Origin: Phenylobacterium sp. RIFCSPHIGHO2_01_FULL_69_31
Lineage (GTDB): Bacteria; Pseudomonadota; Alphaproteobacteria; Caulobacterales; Caulobacteraceae
NCBI RefSeq assembly: GCF_001824475.1
Contig: NZ_MHXN01000045.1
Span: 62,001 to 126,000 of the forward strand
Reading direction: 5' to 3'
DNA length: 64,000 bases
The translations under genes and the position numbers were made by a program. The notes beneath the pieces are model-generated. The model saw only the letters and a list, made by a program, of their open reading frames with translations. It was not told where the DNA came from and did not search any database. Positions 25,030 to 33,769 of this stretch are shown piece by piece; the stretch's first letter is position 1, and the number at the start of each line of letters is the position of its first letter.

Positions 25030-25856
25030 CGGACGTCGTCAACGAGAACACCCTGTCGGACGAGGAACTGCTGGACCAGTCGGGCCCCGCCATCGAGGTG
25101 CGCGGCCTGCGCTCCCAGTTCGGCGACCACGTGGTTCACGACAACCTCGACCTGACCGCGATGCGCGGCGAGGTCCTGGGCGTGGTCGGCGGGTCCGGCA
25201 CCGGCAAGTCGGTCCTGCTCAACACCATCATCGGCCTGCGCAATCCGGACGCCGGCACAGTCACCGTCTTCGGACAGGAGCTCAAACGCGCCTCCCGGCG
25301 CCGCTGGAGCGCGCTGGAGCGGTCGTGGGGCGTGCTGTTCCAGGGCGGCGCCCTGTTCTCGAACCTGACCGTGCGCGAGAACATCGCAGCCCCCATGTTC
25401 GAGCACACCAAGCTGTCCCGGCGCGAGGCCTATGAGCTGGCGGAGCTGAAGATTTCCATGGTGGGCCTCCGCCCCGAGGCCGGCTCGCTCAAGCCGGCCG
25501 AGCTCTCGGGCGGGATGCGCAAGCGCGCGGGCCTCGCCCGGGCGCTCGCCCTGGACCCGGAACTGCTCTTCCTCGACGAGCCCACCTCGGGTCTCGACCC
25601 AATCGGCGCGGCGGCCTTCGACGAACTGATCCGCGACCTGGCGGACAGCCTGGACCTCACGGTGTTCATGATCACCCACGACCTCGACTCCCTCTACGAG
25701 ATCACCGACCGCGTCGCCGTGCTGGCGGACAAGCACGTGGTCGCCACGGCGCCGGTTCGCGAGCTCGAGCGTTCCGATCATCCGTGGATCCGCGAATACT
25801 TCCTCGGAGCGCGGGGCCGCGCGGCCCGCGACGCCCGAACGGGGACGAAAGGCTGA
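25026..25856 (+). CDS. mlaF: Mla/MCE-type ABC transporter ATP-binding protein
   Basis: A 276-residue ATPase. Walker A GGSGTGKS (about 58-65), Q-loop in LFQGGALFSNLTVRENI, signature LSGGMRKRAGLARALALDP (the MKRAGLARA form typical of MlaF), Walker B LLFLDEPTSGLDP, H-loop ITHD. A 25-residue acidic N-terminal extension precedes the core. The GTG start at 25026 overlaps the mlaE stop (GTGA); the longer frame upstream is the mlaE shadow. Confidence 0.95.
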   Translation: MTDVVNENTLSDEELLDQSGPAIEVRGLRSQFGDHVVHDNLDLTAMRGEVLGVVGGSGTGKSVLLNTIIGLRNPDAGTVTVFGQELKRASRRRWSALERSWGVLFQGGALFSNLTVRENIAAPMFEHTKLSRREAYELAELKISMVGLRPEAGSLKPAELSGGMRKRAGLARALALDPELLFLDEPTSGLDPIGAAAFDELIRDLADSLDLTVFMITHDLDSLYEITDRVAVLADKHVVATAPVRELERSDHPWIREYFLGARGRAARDARTGTKG

Positions 25857-26821
25857 TGGAAAGAAACGCCAACTACGCCCTCGTGGGGCTTTCCACCCTG
25901 ATCCTCACGGTGGCGCTCGTGGTCTTCGTCGTCTGGCTGGCGCGGCTGCGGATCAACGCCGAGTACGACCTGTACGACATCGTCTTCCAGGGGCCGGTGC
26001 GCGGCCTCAACGAGGGCGGCGAGGTCCATTTCAACGGCATCAAGGTGGGCGAGGTCAGCAAGATCGCCCTGGACAAGTTCAATCCGCGCAACGTCATCGC
26101 CCGCGTGCGGGTCACCGAGGACGTGCCGATCCGGGTCGACAGCTATGCGACGCTGGAGCCGCAAGGGATCACCGGCCTGAATTACGTGCAGATCACCGCC
26201 GGCACCGGCACGCGCCCCCTGCTCAAGGAGGCCGACCAGCCGCGGTGCGAACGCCTTGGACTGGGCCGCGACTGCATTCCCATCATCCGCAGCCAGCGCA
26301 GCGCCATCTCCGACCTGCTGGAGGGCGGCGGCACCGTGCTGACCCGGACCATCGAGGCGCTGGACCGGGTGAACCGGGTCCTCTCGGACCAGAACATCAA
26401 GACCTTCTCGGCCTCGCTCTCCGACGCCCAGGCGGTCACCGCCGAACTGCGCGAGCGCAAGGCGATCATCGCCGACGCCCAGGCCGCGGTGCAGCGCATC
26501 GAGGAGGCGACCACCGAGATCGCCGCCCTTTCCCGCGCCACCCGCGAGGTGGTCGATGGCGACGGCCGCCGCGCGATCAAGAACCTGGCCGACGCCGCCG
26601 AAGAGGGCCGCGCCGCCGCCAAGGACGCCCGCGAGATGCTGGGACGGCTGCAGGGACCCACGACCGATTTCGCCACCAACGGCCTGCCTCAGGTAACCTC
26701 GGCGGTAATCCAGCTGCAGTCCACGGCCGAGTCGCTGGAGCGGCTGGTCAACGAGGTCCAGTCCAACCCCACGGGCGCGCTCGGCAAGGGCAAGGCCGAG
26801 GAAGTGAAGGTGCCCCAATGA
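25856..26821 (+). CDS. mlaD: MCE-domain periplasmic lipid-binding protein
   Basis: A 321-residue MlaD-family protein: membrane helix at 6-28, MCE domain about 38-115 (YDIVFQGPVRGLNEGGEVHFNGIKVGEVSKI, VRVTEDVPI, GITGLNYVQI), then a long helical tail rich in Ala/Glu (about 180-300) that forms the tunnel or coiled coil. It passes phospholipid between the permease and the outer membrane. ATG start overlaps the mlaF stop by one base. Confidence 0.94.
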   Translation: MERNANYALVGLSTLILTVALVVFVVWLARLRINAEYDLYDIVFQGPVRGLNEGGEVHFNGIKVGEVSKIALDKFNPRNVIARVRVTEDVPIRVDSYATLEPQGITGLNYVQITAGTGTRPLLKEADQPRCERLGLGRDCIPIIRSQRSAISDLLEGGGTVLTRTIEALDRVNRVLSDQNIKTFSASLSDAQAVTAELRERKAIIADAQAAVQRIEEATTEIAALSRATREVVDGDGRRAIKNLADAAEEGRAAAKDAREMLGRLQGPTTDFATNGLPQVTSAVIQLQSTAESLERLVNEVQSNPTGALGKGKAEEVKVPQ

Positions 26822-27447
26822 TGCGCTCGCCCGCCCTCCTCCGCCTGCTGGCCGTCGGCGCGACATCGCTGGCGCTCTCGGCCTGCGTCTCGCTGCTGCC
26901 CAAGACCAAGCCGGCGCACCTCTACCGCTTCGGCCAGCCGGTGAGCGCCGACGCGGTCGCCACGCCGATGGGCGCCGTCGGCGTCTTCCGCACCAACGCG
27001 TCCTTCCAGCGCGAGGCCGCGGGCGACCGCCTGCTCACCATCACGGGCGGCAAGGCGGCCTATGTGGCCGAGACCCGCTGGGTGGCGCCCGCCGCGGTGC
27101 TGTGGGACGAGGCCGTGGTCGCCGCCTTCGACGCCGACGCAGGCCCTGTTCGGCTGATCGCGCGCGGCGAGCCGGCCTCCGCCGCCTATGTGCTGCGGCT
27201 CGATGTCCGGAACTTCGAGGCGCACTACGACCAGGGCCCGAAGGCGCCGCCGCTGGTGGTCGTGCGGGTTCGGGCCGCGATGACGGGCGCTACCGATCGC
27301 GGCCTGGTGGGCGAGAAGCTGTTCGAGAAGCGGATCCGCGCCGGCGACAACCGCGTCTCGGCCATCGTGCCGGCCTATGACCGCGCGGTCTCCGAAGTGC
27401 TGGCCGAGGTCGTCGCCTGGACCAACGAGAACGCCAAGCCGACCTAG
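26818..27447 (+). CDS. ABC-type transport auxiliary lipoprotein (PqiC-like)
   Basis: A 209-residue lipoprotein with lipobox LALSAC (Cys at about 22) and the LptE/PqiC-type domain seen as the last gene of many MCE operons: [44 protein letters not shown]. It probably forms the outer-membrane contact of the MlaEFD complex. Start ATG overlaps the mlaD stop (ATGA). Its TAG stop shares the tetranucleotide CTAG with the stop of convergent folD. Confidence 0.88.
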   Translation: MMRSPALLRLLAVGATSLALSACVSLLPKTKPAHLYRFGQPVSADAVATPMGAVGVFRTNASFQREAAGDRLLTITGGKAAYVAETRWVAPAAVLWDEAVVAAFDADAGPVRLIARGEPASAAYVLRLDVRNFEAHYDQGPKAPPLVVVRVRAAMTGATDRGLVGEKLFEKRIRAGDNRVSAIVPAYDRAVSEVLAEVVAWTNENAKPT

Positions 27448-28337
27448 GCTTCGATGCCCGCCTGGCGCTTGGCGGCCGTCACGGTGTTCTGAAGCAGGAC
27501 GGCGACGGTCATCAGCCCGACGCCGCCCGGCACCGGCGTGATCGATCCGGCGACCTGCAGCGCCTCCTTGTAGTGGACGTCGCCCACCAGCTTCGTCCGG
27601 CCCTCGGCGGCCTTGATCGGGTCGTCGAACGGCACGCGGTTGATGCCCACGTCGATGACGCAGGCGCCGGGCTTGATCCAGTCGCCGCGGATCATGCGCG
27701 GGCGTCCCACGGCGGCGACCAGGATGTCGGCCTCGCGGCAGACGGCCGGCAGGTCGCGGGTGCGCGAATGGGCCATGGTCACCGTGCAGTCTTCGGCCAG
27801 CAGCAGCTGGGCGACGGGCTTACCCACCAGCAGCGAGCGACCCACCACCACCGCGCGCTTGCCGGTCAGGTCGCCCAGCGTGGCCTTGAGCATGATGAGG
27901 CAGCCCGTGGGCGTGCAGGCCACCAGCGCCGGCAGACCCGCCACCAGGCGGCCCGCGTTGACGACGTGAAGGCCGTCCACGTCCTTGTCGGGGTCGATGG
28001 CGGCGATCACCGCCTTCTCGTCGAGGTGCTTCGGCAGCGGGAGCTGTACGAGGATGCCGTGGATCAGGGGATCGGCGTTGAGGTCGGCCACTAGGCGGAG
28101 CAGCTCGCCCTGCTGGGTGTCCGCCGGCAGGCGGTGGGTGACCGAATGCATGCCAACGGCCAGCGAATGCTCGCCCTTGGATTTCACATAGACCTGGCTC
28201 GCCGGATCGTCGCCCACCAGCACCACGGCCAGGCCGGGCTGCAGCCCGTGCTTTGCGCGCAATTCGGCGACCTCGGCCGCCACCTTGGCCCGCACGCGCT
28301 CGGCGTGGACCTTTCCGTCGATGATTCCCGCCGTCAT
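27444..28337 (-). CDS. folD: Methylenetetrahydrofolate dehydrogenase / methenyltetrahydrofolate cyclohydrolase
   Basis: A 297-residue FolD of normal length. It interconverts 5,10-methylene-, methenyl- and 10-formyl-tetrahydrofolate with NADP, feeding purine and formyl-Met synthesis. Motifs: [14 protein letters not shown] with the catalytic Lys, [55 protein letters not shown] (NADP site) and [22 protein letters not shown]. Cytosolic housekeeping enzyme. It ends on the CTAG shared with the lipoprotein gene. Confidence 0.97.
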   Translation of the reverse strand: MTAGIIDGKVHAERVRAKVAAEVAELRAKHGLQPGLAVVLVGDDPASQVYVKSKGEHSLAVGMHSVTHRLPADTQQGELLRLVADLNADPLIHGILVQLPLPKHLDEKAVIAAIDPDKDVDGLHVVNAGRLVAGLPALVACTPTGCLIMLKATLGDLTGKRAVVVGRSLLVGKPVAQLLLAEDCTVTMAHSRTRDLPAVCREADILVAAVGRPRMIRGDWIKPGACVIDVGINRVPFDDPIKAAEGRTKLVGDVHYKEALQVAGSITPVPGGVGLMTVAVLLQNTVTAAKRQAGIEA

Positions 28338-28354
28338 GGCGCGCTGCTAGACCC

Positions 28355-28813
28355 TCAGGCCCGCGCGCGCAATCTCAGCCACGCCGCAACGGCCCAGGCA
28401 TGGGCGTCGTGCCGCAGGATCGCCAGCGCCTCGTGCGGGTCCATCCAGACCAGGGTGTGGTCGTCCTCGACCTTCAGGCCGGGGTCGTCGCCCGCCACGG
28501 CAAGGGTGAAGAACACCGCGCGGTTGTCGAACGCCTCGCCATCGGTATTGAGGAAATACTGGTCCGCCCGGGCATACTCGCGCTCGACGGCAACCTTCAG
28601 GCCGGCTTCTTCCCCGAACTCGCGGACCACGGCGTCTTCAGCCGTCTCGCCGGGGTCCAGCGCCCCGCCGGGCAGGTCATGCCAGGCCGGATGGCGCGGC
28701 TTCTCGATCCGGACCAGGGCGATCCGTCCATCGCGCTGGGCAATCCCGAAGGCGGCCGGACGGTCGCGATAATCCCGGCCGTCCTCGCGCGTCCCGAACT
28801 GCGGCACGGCCAT
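28355..28813 (-). CDS. NUDIX hydrolase
   Basis: A 152-residue NUDIX protein. The Nudix box is GGALDPGETAEDAVVREFGEEAGL (G-x5-E-x7-REU-x-EE-x-G), about residues 48-71. Substrate unknown; the short form with a C-terminal WMDPHEAL is like 8-oxo-dGTP or ADP-ribose type members. The ATG at 28813 shares one base with the upstream nuclease stop (TGATG), indicating coupling; the longer frame upstream is shadow. Confidence 0.9.
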   Translation of the reverse strand: MAVPQFGTREDGRDYRDRPAAFGIAQRDGRIALVRIEKPRHPAWHDLPGGALDPGETAEDAVVREFGEEAGLKVAVEREYARADQYFLNTDGEAFDNRAVFFTLAVAGDDPGLKVEDDHTLVWMDPHEALAILRHDAHAWAVAAWLRLRARA

Positions 28814-29820
28814 CAGTCGATTCCGTAGAGGGCCGGATACGGATCGGCCGTGCCGGCCAGCACGTCCTTCACCGCCACCGGCCGCCAGCCGACCTTGGAG
28901 TTCAGGCTGGCCCGCCACGCCTCGACGATCACGTCACGTAACTCGGACGCGCCGACTGCCAGGCGCTCGGTGGCCATGGCCGTGCCGCGTGGGTCTCCCG
29001 GCGCCATGCCTCCGGCCTTCTCCATCTCATAGAATGGGATCACCTGCTTACCCGTGGCGGAAAGGTAGTCGGACACGCGCTGCTCGATCGGGCAGTTGCA
29101 GAGGCGCAGCGGCGTGACCTTCGCCGCCACCGCCGCCGGCTTCACCGTCGCCTGGACAAGGTCGCTCTCGAACGGCCCATGCAGGCGCGCCTTGGAATAG
29201 TTGTTGGGGTTCGGGCCATCGCCCCAGCCGTTGTAGTGGCTGGTCACGTGCAGCGGCTGGCTGCCGTCGCCGACGAAGTGGCCGAGCTCGCCGATGCCCT
29301 TCAGGATCAGGGCCTCCCGGCGGATTCGGTCGGCGGTGAACCACTTGCGGTTCGCCTTCCATTTCGGATTGGACTCAGCCGCCTTCAGCACCCGCCAGTA
29401 GGCGAAATCGCTGGTGAGCTGCTGGTAGCGGTCGATGATCGAATACGGCAGGTAGCCGACCTTCCATTGATCGAGACCCGCCGCGCGAAGCTGGGTCTCG
29501 AACTCGGCCCGGGTGGCCGCCAGGGGCAGCATCTGGGGCCCGCCCAGCAGCTTGCCGTCGTCGTCCAGGTCGATGAAGTGCCCGGGGTCGCGATCCTGGT
29601 CGTGCAGCTTGCCGGCGCCCTTGGACCGGTCGGGCTCGCGCGACAGCTCGCCGACATCGGTGGCCGCCTTCTTGGTGAGCAGGAAGGCCGGCATCTCGGA
29701 CGGCAGCGCCCGCATGGCGATCTCGCCCAGCATCCGGTGGCCGGTGTTGCCCCAGGCGAAGAGCGAGCTGGGCGCGGCGGCGAGGACGACGGCGAGGGCG
29801 AGGGCGGGAAGGCGCTTCAT
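28813..29820 (-). CDS. Secreted S1/P1-type nuclease
   Basis: A 335-residue zinc-dependent nuclease of the S1/P1 family, exported: signal peptide 1-22, cleaved so that the mature chain begins WGNTGH, where the amino-terminal Trp is itself a zinc ligand in this family. Further ligands are visible in GELGHFVGDGSQPLHVTSHYNGWGD. It degrades single-stranded DNA/RNA outside the cytoplasm, probably for phosphate or nucleotide scavenging. The ATG at 29820 was preferred over the upstream start because it gives a proper signal peptide. Confidence 0.92.
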   Translation of the reverse strand: MKRLPALALAVVLAAAPSSLFAWGNTGHRMLGEIAMRALPSEMPAFLLTKKAATDVGELSREPDRSKGAGKLHDQDRDPGHFIDLDDDGKLLGGPQMLPLAATRAEFETQLRAAGLDQWKVGYLPYSIIDRYQQLTSDFAYWRVLKAAESNPKWKANRKWFTADRIRREALILKGIGELGHFVGDGSQPLHVTSHYNGWGDGPNPNNYSKARLHGPFESDLVQATVKPAAVAAKVTPLRLCNCPIEQRVSDYLSATGKQVIPFYEMEKAGGMAPGDPRGTAMATERLAVGASELRDVIVEAWRASLNSKVGWRPVAVKDVLAGTADPYPALYGID

Positions 29821-29862
29821 GCCTCCGCTTTTCACGCCCGTCCGCGACAATGGCAAGCGCGC

Positions 29863-30444
29863 TCAGCGAATGCCGAGGGCGGCCTCCACGCGCGCCACCC
29901 AGGCCTTCACCTGCGGATAGGGATCGAGGCTGAAGCCGCCCTCGTGGGCGACGCGGGTGTAGGCGACCAGCGCAACGTCGGCGAGCGACAGGGCCTCGCC
30001 CACGAGGAACGGCGTCTGGCCAAGGGCAAGCTCCATCCGTTGCAGCGCCCCGTTCCCCCGCTCGACCAGCCGGGGCTCCAGATCGGCGACAGGCTTGCCC
30101 AGGTACAGCACCTGGAACCGGGCGACGGCCACGTAGGGCTCGTGGCTGTACTGCTCCCAGAACATCCACTCGAACATCTTCGCCCGGGCGTAGGCGTCCG
30201 CCGGAATGAGGTCGGAGCCCTCGGCGAAATGGAGAATGATGGCGTTGGACTGGGCCAGGGCCCGCCCGTCGTCGAAGACCACCGCGGGCACTTGGCCCGC
30301 CGGATTCATCGCCAGGAAGTCGGCGGTGCGCGACTCGCCCTTGAGCACGCTGGTCTCGATCCAGGCGTACTTCAGGCCCAGAAAATCGGCCGTCCACTTC
30401 ACCTTCAGGCAGTTGCCCGAGATGCTGTCACCATAGATTTTCAC
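29863..30444 (-). CDS. Glutathione S-transferase family protein
   Basis: A 193-residue GST: thioredoxin-fold N-terminus (VKIYGDSISGNCLKVKWTADFLGL, MNPAGQVPAVVFDDGRALAQSNAIILHFAEG with the glutathione-binding VP and Glu-Ser-like site QSNAI) and a helical C-terminus (LSLADVALVAYTRVAHEGGF). Cytosolic; substrate unknown. The GTG at 30444 has GGAGG five bases upstream. Located 42 bases upstream of the S1/P1 gene on the same strand. Confidence 0.9.
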   Translation of the reverse strand: MKIYGDSISGNCLKVKWTADFLGLKYAWIETSVLKGESRTADFLAMNPAGQVPAVVFDDGRALAQSNAIILHFAEGSDLIPADAYARAKMFEWMFWEQYSHEPYVAVARFQVLYLGKPVADLEPRLVERGNGALQRMELALGQTPFLVGEALSLADVALVAYTRVAHEGGFSLDPYPQVKAWVARVEAALGIR

Positions 30445-30492
30445 GCGCCGGCCTCCCTCTCGCTCAGGGCGCGTTGTGCCGCAATCCCTCCG

Positions 30493-30508
30493 GGTATCAA
30501 GCGATACC
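30493..30508. promoter_or_regulatory. Inverted repeat between divergent GST and 3D-domain genes
   Basis: GGTATC-aagc-GATACC, a perfect 6-bp inverted repeat, in the 186-base divergent region. It could be an operator; no regulator gene is adjacent. Weak evidence. Confidence 0.25.
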
Positions 30509-30630
30509 GTCTTACGACCGCTGTAAGGAAAACTCACAGGGCGCGGCGAATGGCCCGCCAGGGGTTGCCCCGCGGGACCTCAGCCGGTAGGACTCCGGCA
30601 CCAGTTCAACGACGAAGGAGGACGCCGTCC

Positions 30631-31110
30631 ATGCGACGCCGCCTCGCCGCCCTGGCAGCACTTTCCGCCATCGGTATCGCCTCAAACGCGCAAGCCGCGA
30701 GCAACGATCCCGTCGGGGACCTCGTAAGCTCCATCATTTCGGGAGCCCTCCCCGGATCGGCGGTCTTCAACGTGAAGGCCACGCTCTATCACGCCGGCGC
30801 CAAGGGCGTGGGCGCCCTGGACAGCCTGGGCTGCCGCGTCGTTCCGATGCGCACCCTGGCGGTGGACAAGAACATCATCCCGCGCCGCACCGTGGTCTTC
30901 ATCAAGGAGACGGTGGGCATCAAGATGCCCGACGGCCAGGCGCACGACGGCTACTGGTACGCCTCCGATGTGGGCGGCGCGATCAAGGGCCAGCGGATCG
31001 ACCTCTACACCGGTCACGGCGCGGCTTCGATGAAGCCGATGCAGAAGCTCAACCTCGGCACCCTCACCGCGGTGAAGGTCGGGAACTTCACGGGCTGCCC
31101 GCCGAAGTAA
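30631..31110 (+). CDS. Exported 3D-domain protein
   Basis: A 159-residue protein with a signal peptide (1-23, ending AQAA) and a C-terminal 3D domain, named for its three Asp residues, as in the C-terminus of MltA-type lytic transglycosylases. Here YWYASDVGGAIKGQRIDLYTG contains two of them, with the third probably near NVKATLYHAG. It may act on peptidoglycan or be a non-catalytic relative; two Cys (about 70 and 156) may form a disulfide. The start is firm: AAGGAGGA stands eight bases before the ATG. Confidence 0.85.
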   Translation: MRRRLAALAALSAIGIASNAQAASNDPVGDLVSSIISGALPGSAVFNVKATLYHAGAKGVGALDSLGCRVVPMRTLAVDKNIIPRRTVVFIKETVGIKMPDGQAHDGYWYASDVGGAIKGQRIDLYTGHGAASMKPMQKLNLGTLTAVKVGNFTGCPPK

Positions 31111-31141
31111 GGCGGGCCGGCCCTCGCCTTCGGGGGCAGCC

Positions 31142-31735
31142 ATCCACAAGCCGAACTTCTTCGTCCTCACCGGCGGTCCCGGCGTGGGCAAGACCGCGCT
31201 TATTCGTCATCTGCAGGCCAGGGGCGAGCGCGTCGTCGAGGAGACGGCGCGCGCGGTGATCCGCGAGCAGGTGGAGACGGGCGGCGCCGCCGTGCCCTGG
31301 CTCGACAACGACGCCTTCGTGGCGCGGTGCGTGGAGCGCGACGTCGCCATCTTCGAGGCCTTGGCGGGCGAGACGCGCCGGGTCTTCTTCGACCGGGGGA
31401 TCATCGACAGCTATGGCGCGAACGGCGCCCTGCCCTCGCCGCGGATCGCAGAGGCGGTGCGGACGCGGCGGTATAATGCGCGGGTCTTCATCTTCCCGCC
31501 CTGGCGCAAGATCTACGCGACCGACTCGGAGCGGCGGCAGGACTGGCAGGAGGCCGAGGCAACGTTCGGGATCATCCGCGCGCGGCTTCCGACCCTGGGC
31601 TACGAGCCGATTATCGTCCCGAAGGCCAGCGTGCCGGCGCGGGCGGCGTTCGTGCTGCGCCAGACGGCCGCGTGGCGAGGATCAGCCGAACAGTCGGATC
31701 GCGCCGTGGATCAAGAGCGCCCAGAGGCCGACTGA
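31142..31735 (+). CDS. AAA-type ATPase/kinase without a canonical start codon (ATC start proposed)
   Basis: A P-loop protein of about 197 residues: Walker A LTGGPGVGKTAL, later VFFDRGIIDSYGANG (Walker-B-like with kinase-type DRG) and RRYNARVFIFPPWRKIYATDSERRQDWQEAE, typical of the AAA_28/NTPase-kinase group of small stand-alone proteins of unknown substrate. In frame, between the stop at 31073 and the Walker A there is no ATG, GTG, TTG or CTG. The first GTG (31184) lies inside the P-loop. The natural start is the ATC at 31142 (I-HKPNFFVLTGGPG), after a GGGGG stretch. Either a rare ATC start, a recent loss of the start codon, or a sequence error. Confidence 0.65.
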   Translation: MHKPNFFVLTGGPGVGKTALIRHLQARGERVVEETARAVIREQVETGGAAVPWLDNDAFVARCVERDVAIFEALAGETRRVFFDRGIIDSYGANGALPSPRIAEAVRTRRYNARVFIFPPWRKIYATDSERRQDWQEAEATFGIIRARLPTLGYEPIIVPKASVPARAAFVLRQTAAWRGSAEQSDRAVDQERPEAD

Positions 31736-31831
31736 AGCGACGGCTCCGATCGCCAGGCCAAGGCCTCGCGGAAGTCGCTCGCCCGTGCGGACGGCGGGCC
31801 GGGCTTGCTCATGGGCCGTGGTGAAGCTCAT
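31682..31831 (-). CDS. 49-residue membrane protein coupled to the cyclase gene
   Basis: A small frame read by hand. It begins MSFTTAHEQARPAVRTGERL and goes on to one hydrophobic helix (about 24-40, GLAIGAVASVGLWALLI) and a short end HGAIRLFG. Its ATG (31831-31829) overlaps the stop of the adenylate/guanylate cyclase (ATGA), the same coupling used by genuine neighbours in this genome. Its last 54 bases are antisense to the end of the ATPase gene. No family recognised; probably a small membrane partner of the cyclase. Confidence 0.6.
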   Translation of the reverse strand: MSFTTAHEQARPAVRTGERLPRGLGLAIGAVASVGLWALLIHGAIRLFG

Positions 31832-32790
31832 GCCGCCAGCTCCGCGCGCGCCTGGGGCGCCAGGGCGAAGACGCCCATCCGCTGGCTGCGGCCGCGCAAG
31901 GTGATGCGGCCGATGGGACCCAGGCCCGCATCCGGCCCAAGCCGCCGCGCCGTCTCCTCACCGACCAGCAGGGGCGTCGCGTAGGTCTTGCAGAGCCCCT
32001 CGAGCCGCGAGGCCACGTTCACGGGATCGCCCAGCACCGAATAGTCGAAGCGACGGCGGCTACCCACGTTGCCGACGATGCAGTCGCCGGAGTTGATCCC
32101 GATGCTGACCCCGATATCGACCGGCGGCGGCTCGCGCTCGTCCGCGAAGATGGCGCGGAAGCGGTCGCGCACGTCGTCCATCGCCGCGATCATGGCCTGG
32201 GCCGCGTCGAAGGCGTGCGAGGCCTGGGCAGGGTCGTCGGCGGGCGCGCCCCAGAAGGCCATGACGCAGTCCCCCATGTACTTGTCGATCGTACCGCCGT
32301 GCGCCAGCACGATCTCGGTCATCGGGTCGAGGAAGGCGTTGATCAGGTCGGCCAGACGTCCCGGATTGTCCTTCAAGGCCTCCGCCAGCGAGGTGAAGCC
32401 CTGGAGGTCTGCGAACAGCACGGTCACGTCGCGGGTCTCGCTGCCCGGCCCCACCCCGTCCGGATCGGCCATCAGGCGCTCCAGCACCCCGGGCGAGACG
32501 TATTGGGAAAGAAGGCGCTCCATCTCCCGCCCACGCTGCTGCTCGGCACGGAGCTGGGCGGCGATATCGCAGGCCGGCGCGGTCGTCTCGGAGCCGCAGG
32601 CGCTCGGCGAACCGCAAGAGCCGGCGCTGGCCCCACTGCAGCCCGAGGAAGGACCGGTATCCAGTCGCATGACCGCCGAGCTTTCCGCCGGCGCGCGATA
32701 GGCGCACGCCTGCTGTACGCCGAACCACCCCGACAGGTGGGTCTTGAGCGCCTTGGAGGTCGCGGCGGTGTCAAAATGCGTCTCGGACAT
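31828..32790 (-). CDS. Class III adenylate/guanylate cyclase with Cys-rich N-terminus
   Basis: A 320-residue soluble cyclase. The catalytic domain (about 115-300) has TVLFADLQGFTSLAE (metal Asp), HGGTIDKYMGDCVMAFWGAP (second metal Asp), GINSGDCIVGNVGSRRRFDYSVLGDPVNVASRLEGL (Arg/Asn of the transition state). Before it, at about 85-110, lies a short coiled coil and the LLSQYVSPGVLERL motif. Residues 25-80 have no known domain but hold five Cys in a Ser/Gly-rich stretch (GCSGASAGSCGSPSACG). Ends with ATGA into a 49-aa membrane protein. Whether the product is cAMP or cGMP cannot be told. Confidence 0.92.
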   Translation of the reverse strand: MSETHFDTAATSKALKTHLSGWFGVQQACAYRAPAESSAVMRLDTGPSSGCSGASAGSCGSPSACGSETTAPACDIAAQLRAEQQRGREMERLLSQYVSPGVLERLMADPDGVGPGSETRDVTVLFADLQGFTSLAEALKDNPGRLADLINAFLDPMTEIVLAHGGTIDKYMGDCVMAFWGAPADDPAQASHAFDAAQAMIAAMDDVRDRFRAIFADEREPPPVDIGVSIGINSGDCIVGNVGSRRRFDYSVLGDPVNVASRLEGLCKTYATPLLVGEETARRLGPDAGLGPIGRITLRGRSQRMGVFALAPQARAELAA

Positions 32791-32833
32791 GGAGGCTTTC
32801 CCTCGATCTGTCCGAATTTCTCACCTGCGGGGT

Positions 32834-32841
32834 ATGGTTAA
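32834..32841 (-). promoter_or_regulatory. CtrA half-site-like TTAACCAT upstream of cyclase
   Basis: Minus-strand TTAACCAT, a known alphaproteobacterial CtrA half-site sequence, 44 bases before the cyclase start, in an AT-richer 142-base gap that must hold the cyclase promoter. A single 8-base match is weak evidence. Confidence 0.3.
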
Positions 32842-32932
32842 CATTCGGGACGAATCCCTACGTAAAACCTCTTATGAGTAATGTCGCAGGGCGGAATTAA
32901 CCTTTTGGCGAGCGAGACGTGCAGGCCCTCGC

Positions 32933-33757
32933 TCAGGTCTCGACGAAGGCCTTTTCCAGCACGAAGTCGCCAGGCTGGGCGATCGAACCTTCCTGATAGC
33001 CTAGGTCGATGAGCTGCTGCTTGAGGTCGGCCAGCACCGACGGCCCGCCGCACAGCATGACCCGGTCTTCTGCCGGGTTGAACGGCGGCAGCCCGAGGTC
33101 GGCGAACATCTGCCCGGAGGCGATGAGATCGGTGATCCGTCCCTTGGTCCGGAAGTCTTCGCGCGTGACCGTCGGATAGTACTTCAGCTTCCCATCGATC
33201 AGCTCGCCGAGGATCTCGTCCCGCGGCAGGTCGTCGAAGAGGTCGGCGTAGTTGAGGTCGGCCACCTCGCGAACGGTGTGAGTCACCACCACCGTCTCGA
33301 ACCGCTCGTAGACCTCCGGGTCGCGGGCCAGCGACAGCCAGGGCGCGAGGCCCGTGCCGGTGCCCAGCATGTAGAGGCGCTTGCCGGGCTTCAGGCCGTC
33401 CAGCACCAGCGTGCCCGTCGGTTTGCGGCCGATCAGCACCTGGTCGCCAACCTTGATGTTCTGCAGGCGCGAGGTGAGCGGGCCGTCCGGCACCTTGATC
33501 GAATAGAACTCCAACTCCTCATGCCACGACGGCGAGGCGATGGAATAGGCGCGGACCAGCGGCTTGCCGTCCTCCTTCTGCAACCCGACCATCACGAACT
33601 GGCCGCTGGAGAAGCGGAGCGCGGGATCGCGCGTCGTCCGGAACGAGAACAGGCTGGGGGTCCAGTGATGGACCCAGGTCACCGTCTCGACGAAGAAGGC
33701 GCCGGACGCCTTCATTCCGCCGGCCGGCGCCGGCTGAGCCAGAGTCACGTCGTTCAT
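32933..33757 (-). CDS. fpr: Ferredoxin-NADP+ reductase
   Basis: A 274-residue FAD enzyme of the bacterial FPR type. FAD site RAYSIASP (about 68-75) and GPLTSRL, NADP site MLGTGTGLAPWLSL, TVVVTHTVREVADLNY, C-terminal VMLCGGPSVLADLKQQLIDLGYQEGS and the terminal EKAFVE. It transfers electrons between NADPH and ferredoxin, which suits sulfite reductase and APS reductase encoded directly upstream. It follows cysH by 12 bases and is the last gene of the sulfate operon. Confidence 0.94.
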   Translation of the reverse strand: MNDVTLAQPAPAGGMKASGAFFVETVTWVHHWTPSLFSFRTTRDPALRFSSGQFVMVGLQKEDGKPLVRAYSIASPSWHEELEFYSIKVPDGPLTSRLQNIKVGDQVLIGRKPTGTLVLDGLKPGKRLYMLGTGTGLAPWLSLARDPEVYERFETVVVTHTVREVADLNYADLFDDLPRDEILGELIDGKLKYYPTVTREDFRTKGRITDLIASGQMFADLGLPPFNPAEDRVMLCGGPSVLADLKQQLIDLGYQEGSIAQPGDFVLEKAFVET

Positions 33758-33769
33758 TCCTGAAATACC

